In this document: positions 16,282 to 25,512 of the stretch, one piece after another | Layout of the letters: the number at the start of each line of letters is the position of its first letter | How positions within the stretch are numbered: position 1 is the first letter of the stretch | Source of the DNA: Caballeronia peredens | GTDB lineage: Bacteria > Pseudomonadota > Gammaproteobacteria > Burkholderiales > Burkholderiaceae | NCBI GenBank assembly: GCA_001544595.2 | Contig: FCOH02000033.1 | Span: 1-54,351, forward strand | Length of the DNA: 54,351 bases | Reading direction: 5' to 3' | The notes under the pieces: generated by a model | Databases searched by the model: none | Seen by the model: only the letters and a program-made list of their open reading frames with translations | Told to the model about the DNA's origin: nothing | Translations under genes and position numbers: made by a program

Positions 16282-17193
16282 ATGTGGTTCAAGAATCTCC
16301 AGCTTCACCGTCTTCCCGCTCACTGGTCCGTCACGCCGCAGCAAGTGCAGCAATGGCTCGAACCGCTCGCGTTCAGCGCGGCGTCGAGCATCGAGAACGA
16401 GCGCCGCGGCTGGGTCTCGCCGCGCGGCGACGATGCGCTCGTCTACACGGCGAACCGTCAGATGCTCATCGCCTATCGCGCGGAGAAGAAGCTTCTGCCG
16501 GCATCGGTCGTCACGCAATTCGTCAAGGAACGCGCGGCGGAACTCGAAGAGCAGCAGGGCTTCAAGCCGGGCCGAAAGCAGTTGCGCGAACTGAAGGAAC
16601 AAGTCACCGATGAACTCCTGCCGCGCGCTTTCAGCATTCGCCGCGACACGCGCGTGTGGATCGATCCGGTCAATGGCTGGCTCGCGATCGATTCATCGTC
16701 GGCGACGCTGTGCGACGACATCATCGGCCTGCTGGTGAAGTCGTTCACCGATCTGCCGCTTGGAAGCGTTCGCACGGCGCGCTCGCCTGTATCGGCGATG
16801 ACCGAATGGCTGCTCTCCGGCGACGCGCCCGCGGGCTTCACGCTCGATCGCGACACCGAACTGCGCTCGACGGGCGAGGGCAACGCGACCGTGCGCTATG
16901 TCGGCCACGCGCTCGAAACCGAGGACATGCGCCGTCACATCGAAGCGGGCAAGCAGTGCATGCGGCTCGCGATGTCGTGGGACGATCGCGTGTCGTTCGT
17001 GCTGACGCCGTCGCTGACGCTCAAGCGCGTAAGTGCGCTGGACGTCCTGAAGGAAGCGGCCGATCCGACCGCGACAAACGACGACGAGCGCTTCGAAGCC
17101 GATTTCATCCTGATGACGGGCGAGATTGCGCGCATGCTGTCGGACCTGACCGGCGCGCTGGGCGGCGAGGAAGATCTGCGCGCCGCGGCCTGA
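16282..17193 (+). CDS. rdgC: recombination-associated protein RdgC
   Basis: 303 residues, full length for the family. The N-terminus MWFKNLQLHRL and internal AFSIRRDTRVWIDPVNGWLAID-like strands are characteristic. RdgC forms a ring dimer that binds double-stranded DNA and restrains RecA-promoted strand exchange; in Neisseria it influences antigenic variation. No strong Shine-Dalgarno is visible, and the likely promoter is the -10-like box at 16241. It is unrelated in function to its neighbours. Confidence 0.95.
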   Translation: MWFKNLQLHRLPAHWSVTPQQVQQWLEPLAFSAASSIENERRGWVSPRGDDALVYTANRQMLIAYRAEKKLLPASVVTQFVKERAAELEEQQGFKPGRKQLRELKEQVTDELLPRAFSIRRDTRVWIDPVNGWLAIDSSSATLCDDIIGLLVKSFTDLPLGSVRTARSPVSAMTEWLLSGDAPAGFTLDRDTELRSTGEGNATVRYVGHALETEDMRRHIEAGKQCMRLAMSWDDRVSFVLTPSLTLKRVSALDVLKEAADPTATNDDERFEADFILMTGEIARMLSDLTGALGGEEDLRAAA

Positions 17194-17219
17194 GGGCCCG
17201 TTGCGGCGCTCGCCCGAAG

Positions 17220-18368
17220 CTAGTTCGACGCGGATGCCGACGCGAACGCGTAGCCGTTCTTGCCGTTGCGCTTGACGGTGTACATCGTTTCGTCGGCGGC
17301 TGCGACGAGCCGCCAGTAATCGTTGACGCGGTCCGGAAAGCTCGCGATGCCGATACTCGCGCGCACGATCGACAGTCCCATCTGCGCGTCCGTTTCGCCG
17401 ACGCACGCGATGATCCGCTGCGCGATCGCCGCGAGTTCGCCATCGCTCGAATATTCGCGCACGAGCAGCGCGAATTCGTCGCCGCCGATGCGCGCGACCA
17501 TGTCGCCGCCGCGTACCGTCTGGCGGAAACGCCGCGACACCGCGATCAGAAATTCGTCGCCGATGCGGTGGCCGTGCGTGTCGTTCACGCGCTTGAATCC
17601 GTCCAGATCGATATACAGCACCGCGATGCGCGCCGACCCGCGCATGCCGCTCGCGAGCGCGCTGGCCGCGCCTTCCAGCGCCGCGAAGAGCTTGCGGCGG
17701 TTGGGCAGGCCCGTCATCGGATCGTGCAGCGACGCATGTTCGAACTCGTTCGAAATGCCGAGAAGCTGGCGGTTGCGCTTCGCATACATGCCGAGCGCCG
17801 TGATCAGCACGCCGAACACGATCGCCGACAGCGCGATCAGCGTATGCGACACGCTCAGGATCCGCTCGCGCACGTCCGCACTCGCGCGGTCGCGCTCGGT
17901 GCGCCAGTATGCGTAGGCGGAATCGAGCGCGCTGCTTGCCTCGCCGAGCTCCGTGGCGGGCGAGAGCGCGGAGCTCGGCAACGGCGGCGCCGCCATCGGG
18001 CTCGATGTGATCAGCGCATGCAGCGCCGCAAGCCGCGCGGCCAGTTCGATGCGCGCTTCGCGATATGCCGCGCGATGCTGCGTATCGTCGGCGGGCGTGC
18101 TCTGCAAGGACAGCGCGGTGGCGCGCACCGCGTCGGCGCGCTCGACCGCTTCGAGCACGAGGCCGACATATTCCTGCTGCAATTGCGCGGAGAAGATCGC
18201 GCGGACCTGAAACGCGAGAAACAGCAAGCCGAACAAGAGACACAGCAGCGCCGCGCCCGCGAGCGGCGTCGGGCCCGGCACGCGTACGCCCCGGAGCGCG
18301 TGCCGCACGCGGCTCGAAAGCGGCGTTTCAGGGGCGGGAATACTCCTCTCGCTGACGGGTCGGGACAT
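17220..18368 (-). CDS. membrane-bound diguanylate cyclase (GGDEF)
   Basis: 382 residues. Two membrane helices (about residues 33-55 and 178-198) flank a periplasmic sensor region of ~120 residues rich in Ala/Arg. A complete GGDEF domain follows, beginning at HDPMTGLPNRR and containing RIGGDEFAL. The inhibitory I-site RxxD (RGGD) stands exactly five residues before GGDEF, so product feedback by c-di-GMP is expected. No EAL domain. The start overlaps the upstream gene by 41 bp with no clear Shine-Dalgarno, suggesting translational coupling to that membrane protein, which may be a signalling partner. Confidence 0.92.
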   Translation of the reverse strand: MSRPVSERSIPAPETPLSSRVRHALRGVRVPGPTPLAGAALLCLLFGLLFLAFQVRAIFSAQLQQEYVGLVLEAVERADAVRATALSLQSTPADDTQHRAAYREARIELAARLAALHALITSSPMAAPPLPSSALSPATELGEASSALDSAYAYWRTERDRASADVRERILSVSHTLIALSAIVFGVLITALGMYAKRNRQLLGISNEFEHASLHDPMTGLPNRRKLFAALEGAASALASGMRGSARIAVLYIDLDGFKRVNDTHGHRIGDEFLIAVSRRFRQTVRGGDMVARIGGDEFALLVREYSSDGELAAIAQRIIACVGETDAQMGLSIVRASIGIASFPDRVNDYWRLVAAADETMYTVKRNGKNGYAFASASASN

Positions 18369-19083
18369 TGTGTCGATAGCTCACTCGATGAAAGAACGCG
18401 CCGACGCGGGCAAAGAGCCCGCCTTCGGGCTTGGCGTGGGCCGCGCGTTTGCGGGCCTGAGCAGCCTGCGCGGCCTGTGCGGCCTGTGCCGATTGCGTCG
18501 CCTGATTTCCACCCTGATTTCCACGATTCGCGGCCGTCTGCGAAGACGTTGCGTTCGCGCGGCGCTGCGCGCCGGCGGGCGGGGCGGTCTGCGTTGCGTC
18601 GGCCGATTGTGTCGCTTGCGCGGACTGTGCCGCTGCTGCCGACGTCGCCGCGAGGGCGGCGGTGCCGGCGGCATCGGCGGTATCGTTCGATGCCAGGCCG
18701 TCCGACGACGCCAGCGTGCTCGTATGCACGGGCGTCGTCGCCACGGGCGCTTCGACCACGCCCGCCGATTGTGTCTGCGCGACGATCGCGGGCTGATCGA
18801 TGCCCAGCGTCCTGCGCGCGCTCGCCATTGCCTCGGCGTACACGCGCTGATCGTGGTTGAACCACATGCTGTAGGCGACGGTGCCGAGCACGCCGATGCC
18901 GAGCGCGGTCGCGGACGCCATCCACAGCGCAAGACGTCCGAAGCGCAGCGGCGTGCGCGCGGGCCCGGATTCTTCGTCGAAATCGGCTGCGGGCGCGGGT
19001 AGATTGATGACGTTGGCGTCATTCGCGGGACTCGCGCGGCCCGCGATTCGCTCGTCGGGTGGTAGTTCAGCTTGGTGAGGCAT
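18328..19083 (-). CDS. Ala/Gln-rich single-pass membrane protein upstream of the diguanylate cyclase
   Basis: 251 residues from ATG 19081-19083. An acidic N-terminal ~50 residues precede one membrane helix (LALWMASATALGIGVLGTVAY, about residues 50-70). A long low-complexity periplasmic part dominated by Ala, Gln, Thr and Ser contains runs such as QAAQAAQAAQ, and the end is a basic C-terminus. I do not recognise a family. It is the first gene of a pair with the GGDEF protein, and its stop lies 41 bp inside that gene. The composition could be a flexible spacer or wall-spanning tether. An alternative upstream start (19158) would add 25 residues with no better ribosome site. Confidence 0.65.
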   Translation of the reverse strand: MPHQAELPPDERIAGRASPANDANVINLPAPAADFDEESGPARTPLRFGRLALWMASATALGIGVLGTVAYSMWFNHDQRVYAEAMASARRTLGIDQPAIVAQTQSAGVVEAPVATTPVHTSTLASSDGLASNDTADAAGTAALAATSAAAAQSAQATQSADATQTAPPAGAQRRANATSSQTAANRGNQGGNQATQSAQAAQAAQAAQARKRAAHAKPEGGLFARVGAFFHRVSYRHNVPTRQREEYSRP

Positions 19084-19605
19084 GACAGCGCTCTCCAGAA
19101 CGTATTCGTCGGACGGCGGGCAGGCGCGCCGGCCCGGCGTGCACATGTCCGGCGCCAACCGGACGGCGCGACAAGCGCAGGCGCTGCATGCGCGCGCGCT
19201 ATCGCTGTTTTCAGCACCGATTCATCGTATGAAAATATCAACCGATGAAACGGCAGCCGTCTGGCCGGACATGACAGCGGACGCCCGCGCGGCTCGCGCC
19301 GGCAGGCTTTTTTTGCCCGGACCATGTAACTTGCGCCGGATGCCGCGGCCATTCGAGCGGCAGTCAGGCGCTGATGCCAGATGCGGATCTTTCGCGCGAT
19401 GCGTGACGCGCCGGGCTCTGGCGGCGCCCGGCGGACCGATGCGAAACGAGTCGCCACATCGCGCGACGTGCTGTCGAGGCATGTCCGAAACCTAAGGTAG
19501 CACGCTCCGTTCCAGCCCCAATTGGAGAATCCCGCATGCATCATTCTTCAGAGGAAGTTCCTGCGCGTATGTGAGGTTCCGCACATACGACCGCTGCCGG
19601 ACGAG
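19084..19605. other. 522-bp intergenic region with inverted repeats, no convincing gene
   Basis: It lies between the starts of the minus-strand membrane protein/GGDEF pair and the end of the next minus-strand gene. Visible structure: GTCCGG/CCGGAC hairpin at 19147-19164; TTCATCG (19221-19227) and CGATGAA (19243-19249) around a 15-bp AT-rich spacer, a possible regulator site about 140 bp upstream of the pair; a T7 tract near 19309-19315 without a good stem; and CGTATGTG/CACATACG (19566-19589) close to the stop of the DMT gene. A plus-strand open frame here has no ribosome site or domain and was not accepted. Confidence 0.5.
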
Positions 19606-20487
19606 TCAGCGCGTGCGCCGTGACAGGACGACGAGTGCGATGCCGCCGAGTATCGCGACGGAACTCACGACGAGCCGCGCGGTGAGCATTTCGCCGAGCA
19701 GCAGCACGCCGCCCGCCGCCGTGACGACAGGCACGCTCAACTGCACGGTCGCCGCCGTGGCGGGACGCAGATCCTTCAGCGCCGCATACCAGACGATGTA
19801 GCCCATGCCCGACGTCAGCGCGCCCGATGCGACCGCGCACGCGAAACCCGGGCCATCGACACGCGCGTGCGCGAACGCCAGCGCCGACACCGCAAGCGCG
19901 AACGGCAGCGCGCGCAGGAAGTTGCCCGCCGTGGCCGCGACCGGATCGGCGAGACCGCGTCCGCGCAGCGAATACACGCCCCATCCGGCGCCCGCGGCGA
20001 TCATCAGCACGGACGAAAACGGTTCGGGCGCAGCAAGCCCCGGCAGCACGAGCCAGACGAGTCCGGCGAGCGCGAGCACGAGACCGAGCCACTGCGCCGC
20101 GGCGAGCCGTTCGCCTTTGAAGAGTCCGTAGCCGATCATCGTCGCCTGCACGGCGCCGAACAGCAGCAGCGCGCCGGTGCCGGCCGCGAGCCGCACGTAG
20201 GCATACGAAAACGCCGCCGCGTAGACAATCAGCGCGAGCGCCGACGGCCAGCTTCCGGCGCGACGCTCACCGCTGCGCGCGACGAGGATGACCCACAGCA
20301 CGAGCGTCGCCGCCGCGATGCGCACGAGCGTAAAGGTCGCCGCGTCGATCTGCGTGCCTTTGAGCGCGAGACGGCAGAGCAGCGAATTGCCGGCGAAGGC
20401 GAGCATCGCGACGACGGTCAGCAACGCGACGCGCATGGCGTGCGGCGATCTGACGGAGGAGGCGGCGTCGGGTGTGAGCTTGGACAT
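19606..20487 (-). CDS. DMT-superfamily (EamA/RhaT-type) transporter
   Basis: 293 residues from ATG 20485-20487; in-frame ATGs at 20505 and 20433 are alternatives and none has a clear ribosome site. About ten hydrophobic segments in two EamA repeats, the first starting VALLTVVAMLAFAGNSLLCRLAL, the last ending VVSSVAILGGIALVVLSRR. Inner-membrane metabolite exporter or permease of unknown substrate. It follows the YihY gene on the same strand after 67 bp and may share its transcript. Confidence 0.85.
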   Translation of the reverse strand: MSKLTPDAASSVRSPHAMRVALLTVVAMLAFAGNSLLCRLALKGTQIDAATFTLVRIAAATLVLWVILVARSGERRAGSWPSALALIVYAAAFSYAYVRLAAGTGALLLFGAVQATMIGYGLFKGERLAAAQWLGLVLALAGLVWLVLPGLAAPEPFSSVLMIAAGAGWGVYSLRGRGLADPVAATAGNFLRALPFALAVSALAFAHARVDGPGFACAVASGALTSGMGYIVWYAALKDLRPATAATVQLSVPVVTAAGGVLLLGEMLTARLVVSSVAILGGIALVVLSRRTR

Positions 20488-20554
20488 CGGCAGCGCGCGG
20501 ATCATGGGCGCACCACTGTATCGTGCGCGCGCCGCGAAGGCATGCTGCGCTGCT

Positions 20555-21466
20555 TCAATCCGTCGTGAAGGGCTCGGGCGGCGCATCGCGTTCGACGCCG
20601 AAGCGCTCGAACTCGGAGATCACCTGCGCGCCGAACAGCAGCAGCGTCGCGAGCGCTTCGAGGCTGAACAGCACGACGATCGACGTGGTCAGCGAACCGT
20701 AGACCACGCTCACTTGCGAGAGCGTCGCGAAGTACCACACGAGCACGTGCCGCGTGATTTCCCACAGCACGGCGGCGGTGATGCTGCCGAGCAGCGCGAG
20801 CCGCAGCGACGGCCGTCCGACCGGCATGACGAGATAGATCGACGTAAGCACGAAGATTTCGCCGGCGAAGCCGAGCAGATAGAGCAGCAGCCGCGACACG
20901 CCCTTCAGCGACACCTCCACGCCGAGCAGGTCGACGCTGTTGGTGCCCATCGCCTGCAATCCGTTCGACACGAACGTGACGATCAGCATGCCCACGCCCA
21001 GAAACAGGATGTAGCAATAGGGCAGCAGCGCGGAGAGCAGAAAATGGCGGCGGCGCACGGCGACGCGATGCACGAAGATCACCGACATCGCGTTCTCCAG
21101 CACGGTGAAGGCGAGCGAGCTGAAGAAGATCATCGTGACGAGCAAGAGCCAGCCGAGCACGGCGCGATGCGCGAGAAAGTTGGCCAGTTCCCGCACGATC
21201 GCGCGCGCCTGACCCGGCACGAGCCATTCGAGCAGATGGGCGAGCGTCTCGAGCAATTCCTGCTGTCCGACGAATTTCGACAGCACGATGACGATCAGGA
21301 TCAGCAGCGGCACGATCGACAGAAGCGCGTAATACGCCACCGCGCCCGCGAGCAGCAAGCCCTGGTTCGCGCGAAAGGCCTTGAGCGTGCGCATCGCGAA
21401 GGCGAACGGATTGCGCGCGACGCTTCGCACCTGCGGGCCCAGCACGGGGCCGAGAATCTTGGACAT
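20555..21466 (-). CDS. YihY/BrkB family inner-membrane protein
   Basis: 303 residues with about six membrane segments. The family's N-terminal signature is visible as AVAYYALLSIVPLLILI, the middle as SVIFVHRVAVRRRHF and the C-terminal part as YGSLTTSIVVLFSLEALATLLLFGAQ. The ATG at 21464-21466 has GGAGGG about 4 nt upstream. YihY proteins are widespread and their function is not established; the old ribonuclease BN label is a misassignment. The orientation agrees with the DMT gene downstream. Confidence 0.9.
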   Translation of the reverse strand: MSKILGPVLGPQVRSVARNPFAFAMRTLKAFRANQGLLLAGAVAYYALLSIVPLLILIVIVLSKFVGQQELLETLAHLLEWLVPGQARAIVRELANFLAHRAVLGWLLLVTMIFFSSLAFTVLENAMSVIFVHRVAVRRRHFLLSALLPYCYILFLGVGMLIVTFVSNGLQAMGTNSVDLLGVEVSLKGVSRLLLYLLGFAGEIFVLTSIYLVMPVGRPSLRLALLGSITAAVLWEITRHVLVWYFATLSQVSVVYGSLTTSIVVLFSLEALATLLLFGAQVISEFERFGVERDAPPEPFTTD

Positions 21467-21544
21467 GAACCCTCCGCGGCGCGAACGCTGCCGCATCCTC
21501 TGCGGGCGAGCAAATTCCGCGCCCATGCGGCGGGTCGATGACAA

Positions 21545-21715
21545 TCAGCCGGGGCGGCGGGCCTCGCTGCGTGCGGCGGCTCTCTGCGCGGCTTCCTCGA
21601 ACGCGAGATCGAGCAGCGTGTCGACCTCTTGCGCCGGCAAGTCCTCCGCATCGATGTTGCGCAGCCGGCAAAAGAGCGCCAGCGCCTCGGCTGCGGCGGC
21701 GAAGGCGTCGTTCAT
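21545..21715 (-). CDS. small helical protein of unknown function
   Basis: 56 residues from ATG 21713-21715, predicted to be almost wholly helical and acidic (AEALALFCRLRNIDAEDL...). In-frame ATGs at 21745 and 21754 would lengthen it by 10 or 13 residues. No start has a good Shine-Dalgarno, so the start is unsure. It lies just upstream of the YihY gene in the same orientation with a 78-bp gap. No family recognised. Confidence 0.5.
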   Translation of the reverse strand: MNDAFAAAAEALALFCRLRNIDAEDLPAQEVDTLLDLAFEEAAQRAAARSEARRPG

Positions 21716-21879
21716 GTCGCGGGAGTTAAGGCGTTTTTTTCTCATGAACCACATATCGGCAGCGGCCCGGGCCGACTTTAATATGCGGCGGTGCAGCGCG
21801 CAGCGGCCTCACCCTCTCGTTTCTGATCGATTACTCTTGGTGCATGATGCGAGCCGCGCATCGGATCAGGAGGAAAACA

Positions 21880-23358
21880 ATGTCAGCTTCCCACGCGACC
21901 TCCGCCACCGATGTCTCGCTCGGTGCCGATGCAGAAATCGTCGATGCCGACGAACGCCTCTATAACCACGACCTCGCCCCCGTGCCGCGCGCGAAGCGCA
22001 CCTGGAACGGCTACAGCATCTTCGCGATGTGGATGTCGGACGTGCACAGCGTCGGCGGCTATACGTTCGCCGCGAGCCTCTTTCTGCTGGGCATTTCGGG
22101 CTGGCAGGTGCTGCTCGCGCTCACCATCGGCATTCTCATCGTCTATGTGCTGATGAACTGGGTCGGCAAGCCGAGCCTCACGCACGGCATTCCGTTTCCC
22201 GTCATGGCGCGCGTCTCGATGGGCGTGATGGGCGCGAATCTCGCGGCGCTCATTCGCGGCGTGGTCGGCATCGTGTGGTACGGCGTGCAGACGTACTTCG
22301 CGTCGAAAGCCGTCGCGACGCTGCTGCTTCTGTTCGTGCCGTCGGTCGCCGCATGGCGCGACACGAGCTTTCTCAGGCTCGACATGCTCGGCTGGGTGAG
22401 CTTTCTTTTCATGTGGCTGCTGCAGCTCATCATTTTCCAGCGCGGCATGGAGATCATCCGCAAGTTCATCGATTTCTGCGGGCCGGCCGTGTATGTCGTG
22501 ATGTTCGTCCTGATGGGCTGGATTCTCTATCGCGCGGGCCTCGGCAGCCTGAATCTGACGCTCTCGGGCAAGGTGCTCTCCGGCGACGAGCAACTCCACG
22601 CGATGATCAACGCAATCTTGCTCGTCGTGAGCTATTTCGCCGCGCTGCTGCTGAATTTCGGCGATTTCTCGCGCTTCGCGAAGAGCGAGCGGCAGATGAA
22701 GATCGGCAATTTTCTCGGGCTGCCGTTCAATTTCGTGGCGTTCGCGATCATCACCGTGATCGTCACGGCGGGCAGCGAGAAAGTGTTCGGCACCATGATC
22801 ATGGACCCGGTCGAGATCGTCTCGCGCATCGAGAACAAGGTGTGGGTGGCGATCGGCAGCATCACGTTCGTCATCGCGACGATGGGCATCAATATTGTCG
22901 CGAACTTCGTGTCTCCGGCCTACGACATCGCCAATCTGTTTCCGAAGCACGTGGACTTCAAGAAGGGCGGGCTGATCGCGTCGATTCTCGCGGTGCTCGT
23001 GTGCCCGTGGATTTTCGTCGACAGCCCGAAGGCGATCACCATCTTCGTATCGGTGTTCGGCGCCGTGCTCGCGCCGATGTACGGCGTGATGATGTCCGAC
23101 TACTACCTCGTCAAGCACCAGCAGGTGAAGACCGCCGATCTCTACACAATGCAGCCCGGCGGGCGCTTCTATTACGACGGCGGCTGGAACAAGGTCGGAC
23201 TCGCGGCGCTCGTCGTGTCGGGCGTGATCTCCGTCGGCTGGGAACTGTCGACGCAGATGCTCAAGCTGCTGCCGCCGAACAATCTCGGCTGGCTGATCGG
23301 CGCGGCGGTCGGCGCGCTGCTCTATGTGCTGTTCATGCACATGGCGAAGCGAAAATAA
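21880..23358 (+). CDS. NCS1 family nucleobase/hydantoin/allantoin:cation symporter
   Basis: 492 residues from ATG 21880, chosen because AGGAGG (21868-21873) lies 6 nt upstream. Hydrophilic N-terminus then YSIFAMWMSDVHSVGGYTFAASL, the helix-1 region of NCS1 carriers, and about twelve membrane segments with FGDFSRFAKSERQ in the middle. Related proteins import cytosine, uracil, allantoin, hydantoins or thiamine precursors with Na+ or H+; the substrate cannot be fixed here. No catabolic gene for a nucleobase adjoins, so it stands alone. Confidence 0.9.
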   Translation: MSASHATSATDVSLGADAEIVDADERLYNHDLAPVPRAKRTWNGYSIFAMWMSDVHSVGGYTFAASLFLLGISGWQVLLALTIGILIVYVLMNWVGKPSLTHGIPFPVMARVSMGVMGANLAALIRGVVGIVWYGVQTYFASKAVATLLLLFVPSVAAWRDTSFLRLDMLGWVSFLFMWLLQLIIFQRGMEIIRKFIDFCGPAVYVVMFVLMGWILYRAGLGSLNLTLSGKVLSGDEQLHAMINAILLVVSYFAALLLNFGDFSRFAKSERQMKIGNFLGLPFNFVAFAIITVIVTAGSEKVFGTMIMDPVEIVSRIENKVWVAIGSITFVIATMGINIVANFVSPAYDIANLFPKHVDFKKGGLIASILAVLVCPWIFVDSPKAITIFVSVFGAVLAPMYGVMMSDYYLVKHQQVKTADLYTMQPGGRFYYDGGWNKVGLAALVVSGVISVGWELSTQMLKLLPPNNLGWLIGAAVGALLYVLFMHMAKRK

Positions 23359-23371
23359 CGCGCTTCATTTT

Positions 23372-23695
23372 TCATTTCAGCCACTTGCGCACGTCCTGCT
23401 CCCATTCCGGCTGCCCGCAGTTCGGCGGATTCTCGGGTCCGAGCACGGTGATGTAACCCTTGTCCTTCATGCACGCCTCGTAGGCGCGCACCTGCGTGCA
23501 GCGGCCCGCGCCCGCTGCCTTCGCGGTGGTCTTGCACGCGGACATGGTGTTGTCCATGCCGCTGAAATCGGCGTCGCCGCCGGGGTCGTTCCAGGGCGGC
23601 GGGTTCGCGCTCGCCGAGAATTCGACGGGCGTCGAGCAGGCGGCGAGGGCGAGCACGGCGGTGCAAAGCAGGCCGGTGCGAAAGAGTCGGTTCAT
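23372..23695 (-). CDS. small exported lipoprotein, function unknown
   Basis: 107 residues. Signal peptide with lipobox LAAC at residues ~17-20 (MNRLFRTGLLCTAVLALAAC). The mature part holds four further cysteines (SACKT, GRCTQ, EACMK, PNCGQ), consistent with two disulphides in the periplasm. GGAG lies upstream of the ATG. It is convergent with the NCS1 gene (13-bp gap). No family recognised. Confidence 0.78.
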   Translation of the reverse strand: MNRLFRTGLLCTAVLALAACSTPVEFSASANPPPWNDPGGDADFSGMDNTMSACKTTAKAAGAGRCTQVRAYEACMKDKGYITVLGPENPPNCGQPEWEQDVRKWLK

Positions 23696-23832
23696 CGGTT
23701 GACACTCCTTTTTTAAGCTCTTGTTGAAGGCGCGTGATCCGCCGCCTATTATTCCTCGCGGCCATGACGCGTGTCGCGTTTTTGCGCAGATCGTTCAACC
23801 TGTTTTTCGACTCGTCCGCCCGGAGCACGCCG

Positions 23833-24816
23833 ATGAAATCCATGCCGCTCGCACGCGTTGTGTCGTCGTGCGCGTTCGCCGCGCTAGCCATCCTCGCCGT
23901 GTTCGCGCCGCCCGCCTGCGCCGACGACGTCTCTTTCGGCCAGAACCAGCTTTGCGGCCTGGACACCGCGCGCCCCGACCGCAATCCCGCCGTGCAGGTG
24001 AAGACCGTGCAGGGCAGGAACGGACCGATCGGCTATGCGCGCTTCGGGCGCGGCTCGCCGCTTCTGCTTGTCACCGGCTACCGCGCGACGCTCGGCGAAT
24101 GGAACGCGTATTTTCTCGGCGAACTCGCGAAGCATCATGACGTGATCATCTTCGACAACCGCGGCGTCGGGCGCTCGGCGATCGTCGAAGGGCGCTTCGG
24201 GCCGGATTACGGCATGCGCGAGATGGCCGCCGATGCCGCGGATGTCATCGCGGGACTCAGGCTTTCGCGCGTCGATGTGGTCGGCTGGTCGATGGGCGGG
24301 ATGATCGCGCAGCAGCTCGCGCTCGATGCGCGCGAGAAGGTGGCGTCGCTCACGCTGATCGCGACCGCGCCGCCGGGGCCGGACGCGGTGCCGTTGACGC
24401 CGCAGGTGCAGCAGGTGTTGTCGGGCTCGGGCCGCGATGCGTTCGCGCAGATCATGGCCGTGCTGTTCCCGGCGAACGTGGTCGCGGATGCGTCGAAGTG
24501 CTTCGTCGGCGACATGTTCGCGCCGCCCGACTACAAAGGCCGGCCCGTGCCCGATGCGGTCGCCGCGCAGCAGAATCAGGCGATGACGCGCTGGTTCGCC
24601 GATGCTGCCGCGGCCGCTGCGTTGCGGAGCTCGCCGGTGCGCACGCTGATCATCGCGGGCGCGAACGACGACGTTCTCGCCGACAGCAACGCGCGTCATC
24701 TCGAGCAGATCATTCCGCGCGCCACGCTCGATATCGTGGCCGATGCAGGGCACGCGCTGATGTATCAATATCCGATCGAGCTGGCGCGGCATATCGACGC
24801 CTTCGTGTCGCGCTGA
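23833..24816 (+). CDS. exported alpha/beta hydrolase
   Basis: 327 residues from ATG 23833, preceded by GGAG; upstream in-frame starts exist but would bury the signal peptide. The signal peptide (VVSSCAFAALAILAVFAPPACA) points to the periplasm. The hydrolase fold is complete: the oxyanion-side loop near LVTGYRATLGEW, nucleophile elbow GWSMGG (Ser about 153), acid in AGANDDVLAD and histidine in DAGHALMYQ. Esterase, lipase or haloperoxidase-like activities are all possible. It ends 1 bp from the end of the convergent kinase gene. Confidence 0.85.
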   Translation: MKSMPLARVVSSCAFAALAILAVFAPPACADDVSFGQNQLCGLDTARPDRNPAVQVKTVQGRNGPIGYARFGRGSPLLLVTGYRATLGEWNAYFLGELAKHHDVIIFDNRGVGRSAIVEGRFGPDYGMREMAADAADVIAGLRLSRVDVVGWSMGGMIAQQLALDAREKVASLTLIATAPPGPDAVPLTPQVQQVLSGSGRDAFAQIMAVLFPANVVADASKCFVGDMFAPPDYKGRPVPDAVAAQQNQAMTRWFADAAAAAALRSSPVRTLIIAGANDDVLADSNARHLEQIIPRATLDIVADAGHALMYQYPIELARHIDAFVSR

Positions 24817-24817
24817 A

Positions 24818-25270
24818 TCAGAGATGCAGGCGCATCCAGCGCCACGCAAGCGGCCCGCAGATCACGGCCCACGCGATGACGGCGATGAGAATCGCCATCG
24901 TGACCGCGGCGCTGCCGCAATCTTTCGCGCGTCCGGAGAGTTCGTGGCGTTCGAGCGAAATGCGGTCGATGGCCGCCTCGATGCTCGAATTGATCAGCTC
25001 GACGAGCAGCACGAGCAACACCGAGCCCGCGAGCAGCACGCGTTCGGCCGCGCTCACGTGCACGAACGCGGCGATCGGCAGCAGCACGGCCGCGACGCAC
25101 GCTTCCTGACGAAACGCGCTTTCGTCGCGCCAGGTCGCGGCGATGCCCGCCCATGAGTGACGCAGCGCGAACACGCCGCGCAGGAGACCGCGGCGCTTCG
25201 CGTGCGCTTCAGCGGCGGGCGTGGACGTCGAACGCGAAGAGGAGTGGGTGGATCGGGACATGAAAGTCAT
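24818..25270 (-). CDS. dgkA: diacylglycerol kinase (DgkA-type)
   Basis: About 150 residues. The compact three-helix membrane kinase signature is visible: WRDESAFRQEACVAAVLLP, then VELINSSIEAAIDRIS (the ELINSAIE-type catalytic motif) and GRAKDCGSAAV. DgkA phosphorylates diacylglycerol released during membrane-derived glucan or lipid turnover. The N-terminal ~30 residues (Ser/Thr-rich) are longer than in E. coli DgkA. The start may be 25270 or 25261; neither has a clear ribosome site. Its stop is 1 bp from that of the convergent hydrolase gene, so the transcripts must overlap. Confidence 0.9.
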   Translation of the reverse strand: MTFMSRSTHSSSRSTSTPAAEAHAKRRGLLRGVFALRHSWAGIAATWRDESAFRQEACVAAVLLPIAAFVHVSAAERVLLAGSVLLVLLVELINSSIEAAIDRISLERHELSGRAKDCGSAAVTMAILIAVIAWAVICGPLAWRWMRLHL

Positions 25271-25512
25271 GTTACCGCGCCGGATGGCGGCGTTGTTTCG
25301 CATCGCGATGTTGCCATCGGTGTGCGGCGTCGCGCCGAAAACGTTTGCCGATCCATACCGCACAAAACGGGTGCGAATCGTCTTGTCACGGCCGACGACG
25401 CGCCTTCATACTGACCCGCAAACGTGCTGCACGACCGTGCCGGCTCAGCCCGAAAAGCGGCGCGTGGAGAAGCAGGCGCGTTGAAAACTAAAAGAGAGAC
25501 CGGGGAAACATC

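Noticed and set aside
18370..19002. Plus-strand frame with Arg/Gly/Cys-rich repeats opposite the Ala/Gln-rich membrane protein
   Set aside because: The repeats are simply the complement of the Ala/Gln codon repeats on the minus strand, where a membrane helix and coupling to the GGDEF gene support the coding direction.
19296..19320. GC-rich stretch followed by seven T, possible terminator
   Set aside because: No stem of adequate length directly precedes the T run, and the position upstream of a divergent start does not fit gene ends.
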